From NCBI RefSeq assembly GCF_024346755.1, contig NZ_AP024861.1, forward strand, positions 1,054,001 through 1,118,000: a stretch of 64,000 bases of DNA, given 5' to 3'. The notes beneath the pieces were generated by a model, which was not told the origin of the DNA, did no database searches, and saw only the letters and a program-made list of their open reading frames with translations. This DNA comes from Vibrio aerogenes (lineage in GTDB: Bacteria; Pseudomonadota; Gammaproteobacteria; Enterobacterales; Vibrionaceae). A program made the position numbers and the translations under genes. This document shows positions 1 through 9,031 of this stretch, piece after piece (position 1 is the stretch's first letter; the number at the start of each line of letters is the position of its first letter).

Positions 1-1281
1 CTGCATGATTGGCGGGAAAACCAATGCCCAGTCAGCCATGCCCATCCAGCCGTTGAATTCGACGCCGTACTGACCAAACAGATGAATTGCCCATGCAGAA
101 CCGACCACTTCAATGATGCCCATGACAAAACAAATTTTCATCACAGCGCGCCAGCCGCCAAAGTGGTTGGCAAAGACACCGATGGTTGCATTGGAGAAAA
201 ACATCGGAATGAAGCCGGGAATAATCATGATCGGTGCATTGAAAGCCAGCATAGCCAGAACTGCGGAGAACTGACCGATTGCCCCCCACATGAAACCAAA
301 GACCATCGCATTCGGGGAAAATGCATAAATAGCCGCACAGTCAATCGCCAGCACGGCATTGGGAATGACCCGCTCGGAGATGCCTTTGAAGGCTTCAGAA
401 AGTTCAGCAACAAACATCCTTACCCCGGCAACAATGACCTGAATGGCAACCGCAAATTTCAGACCTGTTTCCAGAATATAAATTGTCCAGTGGGTTTTTC
501 CGGCCATTGCCTGAAGGTTGTCCAAACCAAAAGACAGCAGAATGATGCCGAAGAACACGGTCATTACGATAGCTGTGGCTGCGATACTGTCGTGGAAAAT
601 GTGCAGCCATTTAGGCAGTTTCAGGTGATCGACACTATCGTTTTTATCACCTAATTTGGGTGTGACTTTGGTGGCAATCCACGACGCGACCTGTTGTTGG
701 TGACCAATCGAGAAGCCTGCACCCCCGGTGACTTCTTCAGTTGGTTTGAACATGATGTTTGAGGAAATTCCCCAGTACAGTGCCATCAACACAGCAGAAC
801 AGACGATGGTCTCCCACATGCCGGCACCGGTGATCAGGTAGAACACCGCAATTAATCCAGCCTGCTGGAACATGATATGCCCGGTTAACATGATGGTCCG
901 GATACCGGTAAAACGGCGGAAAAGAACCAAAAGAATATTGATACCCAGCGCCAGAAGAACAGCATATCCGACCCAGGAATAACGGTCTCCCATGGTTTCC
1001 ATGGTTGCCATCATCGTTGTGTAAGGGTCAATCACAGAACCGGTTAAACCATGATATTCAGATAATTTTGAGATGACGGGTTTAAAGCCTGCCACCAGTG
1101 TACCGGCACCCACCTGAACCAGCATAAAACCGACGATGGTTTTTATTGATCCTTTCAGAATAGTGGTGGCATCGCGCTTGAGAAGCCAATACCCGATTAA
1201 GGTGACCAGACCGAGTAGTAAAGGTGCTTTGGTCATCACCTGACTGTAAAAAATGTAGAAGATATCGTACAGGAACTCCAT
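1..1281 (-). CDS. ulaA: Ascorbate-specific PTS permease EIIC (UlaA), 3' end beyond window
   Basis: Membrane component of the L-ascorbate phosphotransferase system, which imports vitamin C and phosphorylates it to L-ascorbate 6-phosphate. I translated the minus strand by hand. It gives 427 uninterrupted residues starting [20 protein letters not shown] and running off the left edge, so roughly 40 residues are missing compared with the ~465-residue E. coli protein. The chain is very hydrophobic with many membrane segments. Blocks recalled from UlaA are present, for example [14 protein letters not shown], the [11 protein letters not shown] segment and the [10 protein letters not shown] region. 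The ATG is preceded by AGGGGT. It is divergent from ulaR; ulaB/ulaC (EIIB/EIIA) would be expected beyond the edge. Family identification is confident; completeness cannot be judged. Confidence 0.93.
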   Translation of the reverse strand, partial: MEFLYDIFYIFYSQVMTKAPLLLGLVTLIGYWLLKRDATTILKGSIKTIVGFMLVQVGAGTLVAGFKPVISKLSEYHGLTGSVIDPYTTMMATMETMGDRYSWVGYAVLLALGINILLVLFRRFTGIRTIMLTGHIMFQQAGLIAVFYLITGAGMWETIVCSAVLMALYWGISSNIMFKPTEEVTGGAGFSIGHQQQVASWIATKVTPKLGDKNDSVDHLKLPKWLHIFHDSIAATAIVMTVFFGIILLSFGLDNLQAMAGKTHWTIYILETGLKFAVAIQVIVAGVRMFVAELSEAFKGISERVIPNAVLAIDCAAIYAFSPNAMVFGFMWGAIGQFSAVLAMLAFNAPIMIIPGFIPMFFSNATIGVFANHFGGWRAVMKICFVMGIIEVVGSAWAIHLFGQYGVEFNGWMGMADWALVFPPIMQ

Positions 1282-1645
1282 ATCTTTACCCCTGATATTT
1301 GTAATTGTCATTGAATGTAGGTCAGAGTCAGTTGCTTCGGTTTGCGATGAAACAGACTCAGTTTGCTCACGAAATATAATTTAACAATCACATCTAATCA
1401 TTCAATGATTGTTTTTGATTACTTTGATTTTTATCAATTTCCGGTATGGAAAATTGATATAAATGATAGTTGGATCACCTTGAAATAATTAAAATTGAAT
1501 AAAAACAGTTACTTATGTTTTATTATGAGATGGCGCAAAGTTTTATTGAGAGAGAAATTGACATTGAATGTGATGATTATTAGAATCAAAAAAAATCAAA
1601 ATTAATCACCAAGTGGTCACGTGATGAAAAAATAAGGTGATAAGT
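1282..1645. promoter_or_regulatory. Divergent ulaA / ulaR-ulaG control region
   Basis: This 364-bp AT-rich stretch has no gene and must hold the promoters for ulaA (leftward) and ulaR-ulaG (rightward). A CRP-like sequence TGTGATGATTATTAGA lies at 1569-1584, with a good left half and a weak right half. A perfect 8-bp palindrome TCACGTGA lies at 1617-1624, just before the ulaR ribosome site, and ACCAAGTGGT directly precedes it. In E. coli the ula operon is controlled by UlaR and CRP, so an operator here is expected. Assigning these particular sites is inference. Confidence 0.45.
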
Positions 1646-2401
1646 ATGAATGAAGTTCAACGGCATCATGGTATTTTGTCGCTGCTGGAAGAGAAGCAGG
1701 CAATCAATGTCTCTCATATTATTGATGCTTTTAATGTGTCACCGGCAACTGCCCGTCGTGACATTTCCAAGTTGGATGAGTTGGGAAAGTTAAGAAAAGT
1801 CCGTAACGGTGCTGAGCGGATAGAGACAAAGAAAAGAAAGTGGACACCCCTGAATATCAACAGTACCGAGCATTATGAAGAGAAATCTTTAATTGCATTA
1901 CATGCTGCTGAGTTGTGTCAGCCGGGGGACAGCGTGGTGATTAACTGTGGTTCGACAGCATTTCTTTTAGGGCAGCAGCTATGCGGAGAAGATGTTCAGA
2001 TCGTCACTAATTATTTTCCTCTGGCCAGTTATCTGATTAACGAAGATCATGATGATGTCATTATCATCGGTGGGCAGTACAACAAAACCCAGCATATATT
2101 TCTGAATCCGGCGCCGGATGCCTTAAGTGGTTATGCGGGCCACTGGATGTTTACCAGCGGTAAAGGAATCACTGAAGCCGGACTGTACAAAGCAGATATG
2201 CTGACCGCCGTTTCAGAGCAGCAGATGCTGGAGCAGATCGACCAGCTGGTTGTGGTTGTTGATAGTTCCAAAGTCGGACAGCGCACCGGGATGCTGTTTT
2301 GTCCGGCAGAGAAAATCGATATTTTAATTACAGGTAAAGCGGCCGATCCTGAAGTGATTCAGGGGCTTCAAGCGCAGGGAACCAGGGTGATTCTTGTCTA
2401 G
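1646..2401 (+). CDS. ulaR: DeoR-family repressor UlaR
   Basis: Transcriptional repressor of ascorbate utilisation; in E. coli UlaR senses L-ascorbate 6-phosphate. The product is 251 residues, the same length as E. coli UlaR, and can be aligned from memory over its whole length. Residues 1-55 are the DeoR winged helix (HIIDAFNVSPATARRDISKL). The rest is the DeoR C-terminal sensor, including INCGSTAFLLG, IITNYFPLASYL-type and GHWMFTSGKGITEAGLYK segments. A GTG nine bases upstream is in frame, but the ATG is chosen because AAGGTG sits six bases before it and the protein then matches the family N-terminus. It lies upstream of ulaG and divergent from ulaA, the expected partners. Confidence 0.93.
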   Translation: MNEVQRHHGILSLLEEKQAINVSHIIDAFNVSPATARRDISKLDELGKLRKVRNGAERIETKKRKWTPLNINSTEHYEEKSLIALHAAELCQPGDSVVINCGSTAFLLGQQLCGEDVQIVTNYFPLASYLINEDHDDVIIIGGQYNKTQHIFLNPAPDALSGYAGHWMFTSGKGITEAGLYKADMLTAVSEQQMLEQIDQLVVVVDSSKVGQRTGMLFCPAEKIDILITGKAADPEVIQGLQAQGTRVILV

Positions 2402-2479
2402 AAGCCCAGGTCAACAGACTCAGGCAGCCGTTTACCGCGCTCAATCAAAGTGATGTGAATAAAAATAATATGAATATCA

Positions 2480-2511
2480 GGTGTTTTCATCTTTGTCATG
2501 ATGAAAACGCC
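2480..2511 (+). other. Hairpin between ulaR and ulaG
   Basis: GGTGTTTTCATC and GATGAAAACGCC form a 12-bp stem (one G-U pair) around an 8-nt loop. No T run follows, so it is unlikely to be a simple terminator. It could protect or separate the ulaR and ulaG parts of one transcript. Function is inferred only from position. Confidence 0.4.
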
Positions 2512-2565
2512 CGGTTCCCTACACACAAAATTTATCTGATGAATATGAAATAAAAGGTGCAGTTT

Positions 2566-3633
2566 ATGAGTAAGGTGAATGAGATTACACGTGAATCCTG
2601 GATTTTAAGTACATTTCCCGAATGGGGGACCTGGCTGAATGAGGAAATTGAAAAAACAGTCGTTGCACCCAATACATTTTCAATGTGGTGGCTTGGCTGC
2701 ACTGGTATCTGGTTGAAAACAGAAGGAAATACCAATTTATCGATTGATTTTTGGTGTGGTACCGGCAAGAAAACCCAGCAAAATGCCTGGATGAAGCATC
2801 AACACCAGATGATGAGAATGGGTGGGGTGCGTGAACTGCAACCAAATTTACGGACTTCTCCTTTTGTTTTAGATCCATTTGGAATTAAAGAAATTGATGC
2901 AGTGCTGGCAACGCATGATCACGCGGATCATATTGATGTGAATGTCGCGGCGGCGGTACTGCAAAACTGCGGTGATCATGTGAAGTTTATTGGCCCGCAG
3001 GCTTGTGTCAATTTATGGCGTGGTTGGGGGGTTCCTGAAGCGCGCTGCGTTGTGGCGAAGGTCGGTGACGTGATTGAAGTCGGTGACGTCAAAATCAAAG
3101 TACTGGACTCATTTGATCGGACGGCATTAGTCACCTTGCCGGAAGGTACTTCCTCTTATGATAAAGAGATCCTGAACGGGATGGATGACCGGGCGGTGAA
3201 TTATCTGATTGAAACCACGGGTGGTTCTGTTTATCACTCCGGCGATTCACACTATTCAAACTACTATGCCAAACACGGAAATGAATATGATATCGACGTC
3301 GCGCTCCTTTCTTATGGTGAAAATCCACGTGGCGTGACAGATAAAATGACGGCATCGGATATTTTGCGGGCAGGTGAGTCGCTTGACTGTGAAGTTGTGG
3401 TGCCTTTCCACCATGATATCTGGGCCAACTTCCAGAATGATCCGCGTGAAATTGAAGTGTTATGGCAAATGAAGAAAGAGCGTCTGCAATATGCCTTTGC
3501 GCCTTTCTTCTGGCAGGTTGGCGGAAAGTATACTTATCCAACAGATAAAGGCCGGATGCATTATCAGCATTTTCGGGGTTTCCGGGATATCTTTACCGAT
3601 GAGCCGGAATTACCTTATAAAGCATTCCTGTAA
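2566..3633 (+). CDS. ulaG: L-ascorbate-6-phosphate lactonase UlaG
   Basis: Cytoplasmic metal-dependent lactonase that opens L-ascorbate 6-phosphate to 3-keto-L-gulonate 6-phosphate, the first step after PTS import. The product is 355 residues (E. coli 354), starting [20 protein letters not shown]. The metallo-beta-lactamase metal motif [11 protein letters not shown] is visible near residue 115, followed by [12 protein letters not shown] and VVPFHHDIW, the other metal-ligand segments. The chosen ATG follows AAAGG by eight bases; a GTG nine bases earlier is in frame but has no family support. It lies 164 bp after ulaR on the same strand with a hairpin between them. Very close to the enteric enzyme over the full length. 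Confidence 0.95.
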   Translation: MSKVNEITRESWILSTFPEWGTWLNEEIEKTVVAPNTFSMWWLGCTGIWLKTEGNTNLSIDFWCGTGKKTQQNAWMKHQHQMMRMGGVRELQPNLRTSPFVLDPFGIKEIDAVLATHDHADHIDVNVAAAVLQNCGDHVKFIGPQACVNLWRGWGVPEARCVVAKVGDVIEVGDVKIKVLDSFDRTALVTLPEGTSSYDKEILNGMDDRAVNYLIETTGGSVYHSGDSHYSNYYAKHGNEYDIDVALLSYGENPRGVTDKMTASDILRAGESLDCEVVVPFHHDIWANFQNDPREIEVLWQMKKERLQYAFAPFFWQVGGKYTYPTDKGRMHYQHFRGFRDIFTDEPELPYKAFL

Positions 3634-3667
3634 AACGGGTTGATTTATCTCTTTCTTTGAGCTGTGT

Positions 3668-3693
3668 ATGTCGCCTTTTATGGCGACATTTTT
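3668..3693 (+). terminator. Rho-independent terminator after ulaG
   Basis: ATGTCGCC pairs with GGCGACAT across a TTTTAT loop, overlapping a run of five T. It lies 35 bp after the ulaG stop and closes the ulaR-ulaG unit. Confidence 0.85.
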
Positions 3694-3940
3694 GTAGGGT
3701 CAACAGCCCTTAAATCGTTCCTGAACAGGCGCCACTTTGGGTCACGAGCCAGATATCGATAAGCAGGCTTTTCGCGCCTCGGAAGATGAGGCAGAGCCCT
3801 TGGGATGGGGTTCTGCATCTTCAGGTTGTTTGGGTATATCAGTGTTCGAAAAGAGTGACTCCGTAAATAAGTGGGCGGGATAATTATACCGTACAGATTA
3901 ATAATTAATCTCAACTTCTGTCATTTAAGGCCGATATAAT
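3694..3940. other. Gene-free stretch between ulaG and the chemoreceptor
   Basis: Together with its flanks this gap is about 400 bp. A 78-codon minus-strand frame crosses it but has low-complexity composition, no ribosome site and no recognisable domain, so I do not call it. The part at 3700-3830 is more GC-rich than its surroundings and could be a degraded element. I recognise nothing in it. Confidence 0.3.
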
Positions 3941-3996
3941 AGGGCGTGTTTATCTTTCATCGTCGCAGGAACAGCGATGAAAGATAAACACGCCCT
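3941..3996. repeat. Perfect 22-bp inverted repeat upstream of the chemoreceptor gene
   Basis: The arms at 3941-3962 and 3975-3996 are exact reverse complements; each begins or ends with AGGGCGTGTTTA or its complement, and they are separated by 12 bp. The right arm ends 45 bp before the chemoreceptor ATG. The last part of the right arm, ATAAACACGCCC, recurs exactly at 5954-5965, overlapping the stop codon of that gene. No T tract follows, so it is not an ordinary terminator. It could be a collapsed insertion element (two ends with almost nothing between), a MITE-like relic, or a strong structure in the 5' leader. Confidence 0.6.
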
Positions 3997-4040
3997 GGTA
4001 CATATCAATGTATATATGAGTCGTAAATGGAAGTAATAAT

Positions 4041-5957
4041 ATGAAACAGTTTGGTTTAAAGCAGCTATTAATCATTTCTGTGATGATACTTGTTGGTGCA
4101 GCAGTCTCCGTAAGCAGTTATGTTTCTTATGTCAACGAAGAAGCAGCCATGACAGATCTGATTATCAGCAATAGCCGGGAGAATGTCGCAAGTAAAGCTC
4201 AACTGGTTGAAATTTATCTTAAAGAAAAAATAGACGGGGTCCGGGAGCTGGGCAAAATTTTTCGTGATCAACCTTTTACCGGGAGCTCTGCTGACGATTA
4301 TATTGCTTTAACCAAGGTATTTGCCGGTGCATTAAATACCGGAAGCTCATTTATCGGTTTTGAAGAAAATGGGGATGCTTACTGGAATCAAACCAGTGAT
4401 GCTTGGCCCGATCACAAGTTTAATGATGACATCCGAAAAATGAGTTATTACCAGGATGGCAGGAAGGCAATCGAACCGTCTGTCACGGATCCTTATCCTG
4501 ATGAAGCCGACCCGAATGTCTACTGGCTCAGTATTGTCCAGAAAACATACAGTGGCGTGATTGGTGCGGATATGAAGCTGGGCTTTTTAAATCAGATTGT
4601 TGAAAAAGCAACGAGTTCTGCGGGTGCAGAAGCTTTTATCATGAATCATGATTCAACTGTTCTGGCTTCAACTTCGCCGGCCATTCCGCCGGGTAAAAGC
4701 GGACAAAAGCTACCTGACCTGAAAGATGTTGTTTCAAAAGTGATTGGCAGCAACGTTTACTGGACCGATTATACAGCCAACGGTCAGGAACGGTTATTGT
4801 TCTCTCATCAGATCTCTTTGGGGGATAAACAGTGGTTCTTTGTGATATCTCTGGATAAAAATATTGCTTATGCCGCGTTAAAATCGGCCCGTAATACCGC
4901 GATTGTCAGTGCTTTGATTGCAACAATTCTGAGTGTCGTGATTGCCTTTTTTGTGATTAGCGTCCTTTACCGGCCAATTCTTGCACTGAAAAAAACCATT
5001 ATGGGCTTATCACGTGGTGACGGCGATCTGACACAGCGTTTGAACGTTGAATCTGAAGATGATCTGGGGCAAATGGCGGATGGTATCAACCGCTTTATTG
5101 CCAGCTTGCAACAAATGATGCTGGAGATTCAGGATGTATCGACCGGATTAAAAGGTAATATGGCCCGGTTGAAAGGGGAGGCGGAAGAAAACTCAGATAT
5201 ACTGACCCGTCACGTCTCGGAAACAGAACAGATTGCGACTGCAATTGAAGAGATGAACCTGACCGCGACATCGATGGCTTCTGATGCGGCTAACACCGCG
5301 GAGCTGATTCATCAGGCCGATGAAACCAGTGATCAGTCGCGGGATATTCTTGAAAGCTCCAATACGACGATTGCTGCTTTAATTGATGATGTTGATAGCG
5401 CTTCTCACAACGTACAGGAAATGAATGATAAAACCCAGGGAATTAATACGATTTTGACCGTGATTGGCGGCATTGCTGAGCAGACGAACCTGTTAGCTTT
5501 AAATGCTGCAATTGAGGCGGCTCGCGCCGGAGAACAGGGACGTGGTTTTGCGGTCGTTGCTGATGAGGTCAGAAATCTTGCCAGCCGGACCAAAGAGAGT
5601 ACGGAAGAAATTGAAGAGGCTTTAACGGAACTGGTGAAAGGTACTGATATGGTTGTCAGCTCAATGGATGATACCCGACAGCGGTGTCAGGAAACTGCCG
5701 ATGGTTCAGGTCATGTTGCTGAAAGTCTGGATACACTGATGAATTATGTCGGGGAAATCAGCGGGCTCAGTACACAAATAGCGACAGCAGCTGAAGAGCA
5801 AAGCAGTGTGACGAAGGAGCTGAGCAGTAATATGACGGCATTGCATGATATGGTTACCGTGCTCAACGGCAATGGACAGAAAACGCTGGTCAATGTTGAG
5901 GAAATTAACCGGATGAATGGTCAGTTAACTGATATTGTCGGACGGTTTAAACTATAA
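4041..5957 (+). CDS. Methyl-accepting chemotaxis protein with Cache-type sensor
   Basis: Membrane chemoreceptor of 638 residues that would signal through CheA/CheW to the flagellar motor. Residues ~8-30 are the first membrane helix. Residues ~31-280 form a large periplasmic sensor whose size and motifs ([29 protein letters not shown]-like strand) fit a dCache domain. A second membrane helix at ~283-305 is followed by HAMP (~306-360, [19 protein letters not shown]). A long coiled signalling domain carries the conserved tip with [20 protein letters not shown] and [16 protein letters not shown]. The C-terminus (VGRFKL) lacks a CheR/CheB-docking pentapeptide. Ligand unknown. It is monocistronic, between an inverted repeat and a terminator. 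Confidence 0.93.
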   Translation: MKQFGLKQLLIISVMILVGAAVSVSSYVSYVNEEAAMTDLIISNSRENVASKAQLVEIYLKEKIDGVRELGKIFRDQPFTGSSADDYIALTKVFAGALNTGSSFIGFEENGDAYWNQTSDAWPDHKFNDDIRKMSYYQDGRKAIEPSVTDPYPDEADPNVYWLSIVQKTYSGVIGADMKLGFLNQIVEKATSSAGAEAFIMNHDSTVLASTSPAIPPGKSGQKLPDLKDVVSKVIGSNVYWTDYTANGQERLLFSHQISLGDKQWFFVISLDKNIAYAALKSARNTAIVSALIATILSVVIAFFVISVLYRPILALKKTIMGLSRGDGDLTQRLNVESEDDLGQMADGINRFIASLQQMMLEIQDVSTGLKGNMARLKGEAEENSDILTRHVSETEQIATAIEEMNLTATSMASDAANTAELIHQADETSDQSRDILESSNTTIAALIDDVDSASHNVQEMNDKTQGINTILTVIGGIAEQTNLLALNAAIEAARAGEQGRGFAVVADEVRNLASRTKESTEEIEEALTELVKGTDMVVSSMDDTRQRCQETADGSGHVAESLDTLMNYVGEISGLSTQIATAAEEQSSVTKELSSNMTALHDMVTVLNGNGQKTLVNVEEINRMNGQLTDIVGRFKL

Positions 5958-6007
5958 ACACGCCCCAGAGTCAGTACACCATGAATGAGCATTAATTTAT
6001 GAAATTT

Positions 6008-6064
6008 AAAGGTTTTTTGAAATGTAAAGGTTTTCTGAAATTCTGACGGTTTTCTGAAATCTGA
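6008..6064. repeat. Three short degenerate tandem repeats
   Basis: Three imperfect 18-20-bp units with the core GGTTTTCTGAAAT (the first has TTTTTTGAAAT) follow the chemoreceptor gene. They are too short and irregular for a CRISPR and are probably replication slippage. No function is apparent. Confidence 0.5.
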
Positions 6065-6128
6065 CTTTTTGCCTGCAAGGCGTCAAACGTCACCAGTGCG
6101 ATTCAGAGGAAAAGTGAGTTGAAAATGA

Positions 6129-6155
6129 AAAGGCTGCATTGTTGCAGCCTTTTTT
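6129..6155 (+). terminator. Rho-independent terminator downstream of the chemoreceptor
   Basis: AAAGGCTGCA and TGCAGCCTTT form a 10-bp stem with a TTGT loop, running into a T tract. It lies 170 bp after the chemoreceptor stop and insulates it from the hydrogenase promoter. Confidence 0.85.
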
Positions 6156-6214
6156 ATGTGACAGCCATTTTTAATGGGCCTGTATTTTCGGGGAATGACT
6201 TCTCGTCACTTGTG

Positions 6215-6231
6215 TCGACAAAAGCTGTCGA
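6215..6231. promoter_or_regulatory. Candidate enhancer site for a sigma-54 activator of hyf
   Basis: TCGACA and TGTCGA form a perfect 6-bp palindrome around AAAGC, about 105 bp upstream of the -24 element of the sigma-54 promoter. That is the distance at which FhlA/HyfR-type activators normally bind. A second inverted repeat (GAATATC...GATATTC) follows at about 6238-6267. That this is the activator site is inference from spacing and symmetry; I do not see a match to a known FhlA box. Confidence 0.45.
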
Positions 6232-6335
6232 ACGCTGTGAATATCGTCTGATATTTTTTTGATATTCTGTTTTATTTTGTCCTTTTATCGTTGTAACTCT
6301 ATGTTTTAAATGAATAAAGTTGGTGTTATTTCTGT

Positions 6336-6351
6336 TGGCTTAATAGTTGCT
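6336..6351 (+). promoter_or_regulatory. Sigma-54 promoter of the hyf operon
   Basis: TGGCTTAATAGTTGCT has the -24 GG and -12 GC dinucleotides exactly ten bases apart, inside TGGC and TTGC blocks as in the RpoN consensus. It predicts a start point near 6361 and a leader of about 24 nt before hyfA. Enteric hyc and hyf operons are also RpoN-dependent and need FhlA or HyfR, which supports the assignment. Confidence 0.8.
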
Positions 6352-6384
6352 TATAAGAGGATTATTTAACTGACAGGGTATGCT

Positions 6385-6996
6385 ATGAAAAGCTTTGTAG
6401 TTGCTGATCCTCAGAAGTGTATCGGATGCCAAACCTGTATGGCCGCCTGTTCCGAAGTACACAAAAAAGAGGGAATGCAAAGTCATCCGCGTTTGACCGT
6501 TATCAAACACGATGATGCAACGGCTCCCGTGATGTGCCGGCATTGTGAAGACGCGCCATGCGCTGCTGTATGTCCGGTTCAGGCGATTGTAAAAGAGAAC
6601 GACCGCATTCTGCTGAAAGAAACAGCTTGTGTGGGTTGTACCCTCTGTGCCGTCGCCTGTCCTTTTGGGGCCATTGCATTTGATGGAAGCCGTCCGGTCG
6701 CACTGGCGAATAGTTACGACACTTATATTCCTTCGACACCTCGTTCTTCAAACCCTTCTACCTCCGTCCCCGGACTGTTTGGACACGATATTTTAGCCTG
6801 GGAGCCGGGTGTCAAAAGTATTGCTGTGAAATGTGACTTATGCGGTTTTCGTGAACAGGGGCCGGCATGTGCAGAAGTTTGTCCGACCGGTGCAATTGTT
6901 TTGGTTGATGAGTCATCTGCGCTGGAGGCTCAGTCATCGAAACGCATCGATGCTGCGGCTGTTTCACAAACCGTGAACATGGATATGGAGAAGTAG
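6385..6996 (+). CDS. hyfA: Hydrogenase-4 / formate hydrogenlyase iron-sulfur subunit HyfA
   Basis: Electron-transfer subunit of the formate hydrogenlyase complex, predicted to pass electrons from formate dehydrogenase towards the hydrogenase. The product is 203 residues (E. coli HyfA 205). It has four [4Fe-4S] cysteine clusters: CIGCQTCMAAC near residue 12, CRHCEDAPCAAVCP, CVGCTLCAVACP, and a split fourth set CDLCGFREQGPACAEVCP. The motif AVKCDLC matches HyfA/HycB. It is the first gene of an eleven-gene operon, 24 nt after the predicted transcription start and 4 bp before hyfB. No formate dehydrogenase gene is present in this window. Confidence 0.92.
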   Translation: MKSFVVADPQKCIGCQTCMAACSEVHKKEGMQSHPRLTVIKHDDATAPVMCRHCEDAPCAAVCPVQAIVKENDRILLKETACVGCTLCAVACPFGAIAFDGSRPVALANSYDTYIPSTPRSSNPSTSVPGLFGHDILAWEPGVKSIAVKCDLCGFREQGPACAEVCPTGAIVLVDESSALEAQSSKRIDAAAVSQTVNMDMEK

Positions 6997-7000
6997 CTTT

Positions 7001-9031
7001 ATGAATGCTTTAGAGCTGTTAGCTTTATCAATAGGCTGTTATCTCATTTCCAGTCTGGTCGCCTTACTGGGAAGCGGAGATAAAGAAAAAACCATGGTGC
7101 GCCTATCCGGAGTGATTTCTGCATTGGGTGGCTGCCTTGGGGTATTGAGTGCCGGTTCTGCTTTGATCAGTGCTCAAATACTGAAAACGGAATTGTTCAG
7201 CCCTTTCCCGTTTGCCCAATTGATCGTCAACATGGATGCTTTGGGTGCATTTATGGTGATGGTGATTTCACTGATCGTCATTGCGGCATCTGTTTATTCT
7301 TTGCATTACATGGAAGAGTATGAAGGAAAAGGCGGGTGGGGAATTTGTTTCTTCCTGAACCTGTTTATTGCTTCGATGATTGCATTAGTGGTCGTGGACA
7401 ATGCTTTCTACTTCATTGTGTTCTTCGAAATGATGTCTTTGGCATCTTACTTTCTGGTTCTGGTTGAACAAAATGAAAAGAGCGTCAAGGCAGGTTTGCA
7501 ATACTTTTTTATTGCTCATGCCGGTTCAGTGCTGATTATGATCGCCTTTTTCATGCTTTACCGCGCCTCCGGTTCTCTCAACTTTTCTGACTTCATGCAT
7601 TTGAATTTGCCTGCCTGGGAAGCTTCCGTGATTTTCCTGCTGGCATTTTTTGGCTTTGGTGCCAAAGCCGGGATGATTACTTTGCATGGCTGGTTGCCGC
7701 TGGCTCACCCGGCAGCACCATCTCATGCTTCTGCACTGATGTCCGGTGTGATGGTAAAAATCGGTGTTTTCGGAATCATCAAAGTGGGACTTGTTTTCCT
7801 CGGTGGCGCTGAAGCCTGGTGGGGCTATGTTGTGCTGGCTTTTGGTGCGGTTTCTTCTGTACTGGGGGTGATGTATGCGCTGGCAGAGCACGATATCAAA
7901 CGATTGCTGGCTTATCATACGGTCGAAAATGTCGGCATTATTTTGATGGGTGTCGGTGTCGCGATGATAGGCGTCGCAACCGGCCATCCGACTTTTGCGG
8001 CACTTGGCTTGCTGGGGGGTTTGTATCACTTGCTGAATCATGCGGTATTCAAAGGATTACTTTTCCTTGGCGCTGGTTCGGTGATTTTCCGCACTCATAC
8101 CAAAGATATGGAAAAGATGGGCGGTTTAGGAAAATTAATGCCATACACAGCACTGGCTTTTTTGATTGGTACAATGGCCATTTCTGCTCTGCCGCCACTC
8201 AATGGCTTTGTCAGTGAATGGTTTATTTACCAGTCTTTATTCAGTCTGAGTCAGCAAAGTGATATCGCGATGTTGATTGCCGGTCCCGTCGCTGTTGTGA
8301 TGCTGGCGATTACCGGTGCTTTAGCCTGTATGTGTTTTGTCAAGGTCTATGGCATCTGCTTTAGCGGGGCTCCCCGGACGGAAAAAGCAGGACAGGCCAA
8401 AGAAGTTGGCTGGTCGATGGTTGCTGGTGCCGGATTTCTTGCTGTGATGTGTGTGATTCTGGGAATTGGTTCGCCATGGATTTCACCTTATATCTCAGAT
8501 ATAGCCAGCTCGACTCTCAGTCAATCGCCGATTGTTGTCAGTCAGGGCATGTCACTACATCCTGTTTCAACCACACAGGCAATTCTTTCCACGCCTGTTA
8601 TCGCTATTGGTTTACTGGTTTTACTGGTTGTTCCTGCCGCCGTGTTGTCTTTCTTTAAAGGTCAGCGTTTAAAACAGCGTCAACAGGGTGACCCGTGGGC
8701 ATGTGGTTATGCCTATGAACACCGGATGACCGTCTCTGCTGAGGGCTTTACCCAGCCATTACGTTTCATGTTTGCACCTGTCTATCGTTTGAGGCATCAG
8801 CTGGATCCTGGCGGCTGGATGAAGCGCTCACTTTCTGCTGTGACTTCATCTGCTGCAACGGTAGAACCTATGTTTGACCGGTATCTGGTTCAGCCGGTTT
8901 GTCGTTTGGCTTTCAACGTCAGCCGCTGGGTTGGAAAGTTACAGAATGGTGATTTCAGAATTTACTGTGTTTACATCGTGGTGACTCTGATTGTGCTGCT
9001 TTTCTTCCCGTTTGATACAGGAGTGAAATAA
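7001..9031 (+). CDS. hyfB: Hydrogenase-4 membrane subunit HyfB (NuoL-like)
   Basis: Large polytopic inner-membrane protein of 676 residues (E. coli HyfB 672), related to the antiporter-like NuoL/M/N subunits of complex I. The proton-conducting family core is visible around residues 120-400: a conserved Glu in the FFEMMSLASYFLV helix, then FGAKAGMITLHGWLPLAHPAAPSHASALMSG split over a loop and helix, and LLAYHTVENVGIILMG. The C-terminal part ends with the hydrophobic helix YIVVTLIVLLFFPF. Its role is membrane anchoring and probable energy coupling of H2 production. The stop overlaps the hyfC start in TAATG, implying translational coupling. Confidence 0.92.
   Translation: MNALELLALSIGCYLISSLVALLGSGDKEKTMVRLSGVISALGGCLGVLSAGSALISAQILKTELFSPFPFAQLIVNMDALGAFMVMVISLIVIAASVYSLHYMEEYEGKGGWGICFFLNLFIASMIALVVVDNAFYFIVFFEMMSLASYFLVLVEQNEKSVKAGLQYFFIAHAGSVLIMIAFFMLYRASGSLNFSDFMHLNLPAWEASVIFLLAFFGFGAKAGMITLHGWLPLAHPAAPSHASALMSGVMVKIGVFGIIKVGLVFLGGAEAWWGYVVLAFGAVSSVLGVMYALAEHDIKRLLAYHTVENVGIILMGVGVAMIGVATGHPTFAALGLLGGLYHLLNHAVFKGLLFLGAGSVIFRTHTKDMEKMGGLGKLMPYTALAFLIGTMAISALPPLNGFVSEWFIYQSLFSLSQQSDIAMLIAGPVAVVMLAITGALACMCFVKVYGICFSGAPRTEKAGQAKEVGWSMVAGAGFLAVMCVILGIGSPWISPYISDIASSTLSQSPIVVSQGMSLHPVSTTQAILSTPVIAIGLLVLLVVPAAVLSFFKGQRLKQRQQGDPWACGYAYEHRMTVSAEGFTQPLRFMFAPVYRLRHQLDPGGWMKRSLSAVTSSAATVEPMFDRYLVQPVCRLAFNVSRWVGKLQNGDFRIYCVYIVVTLIVLLFFPFDTGVK

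Noticed and set aside
82..654. 190-codon open frame on the plus strand
   Set aside because: Antisense to ulaA, which is clearly coding; His/Asn/Cys-rich composition and no ribosome site.
3678..3914. 78-codon minus-strand frame between ulaG and the chemoreceptor
   Set aside because: No ribosome site, no recognised domain, basic low-complexity residues; starts inside the AT-rich spacer.
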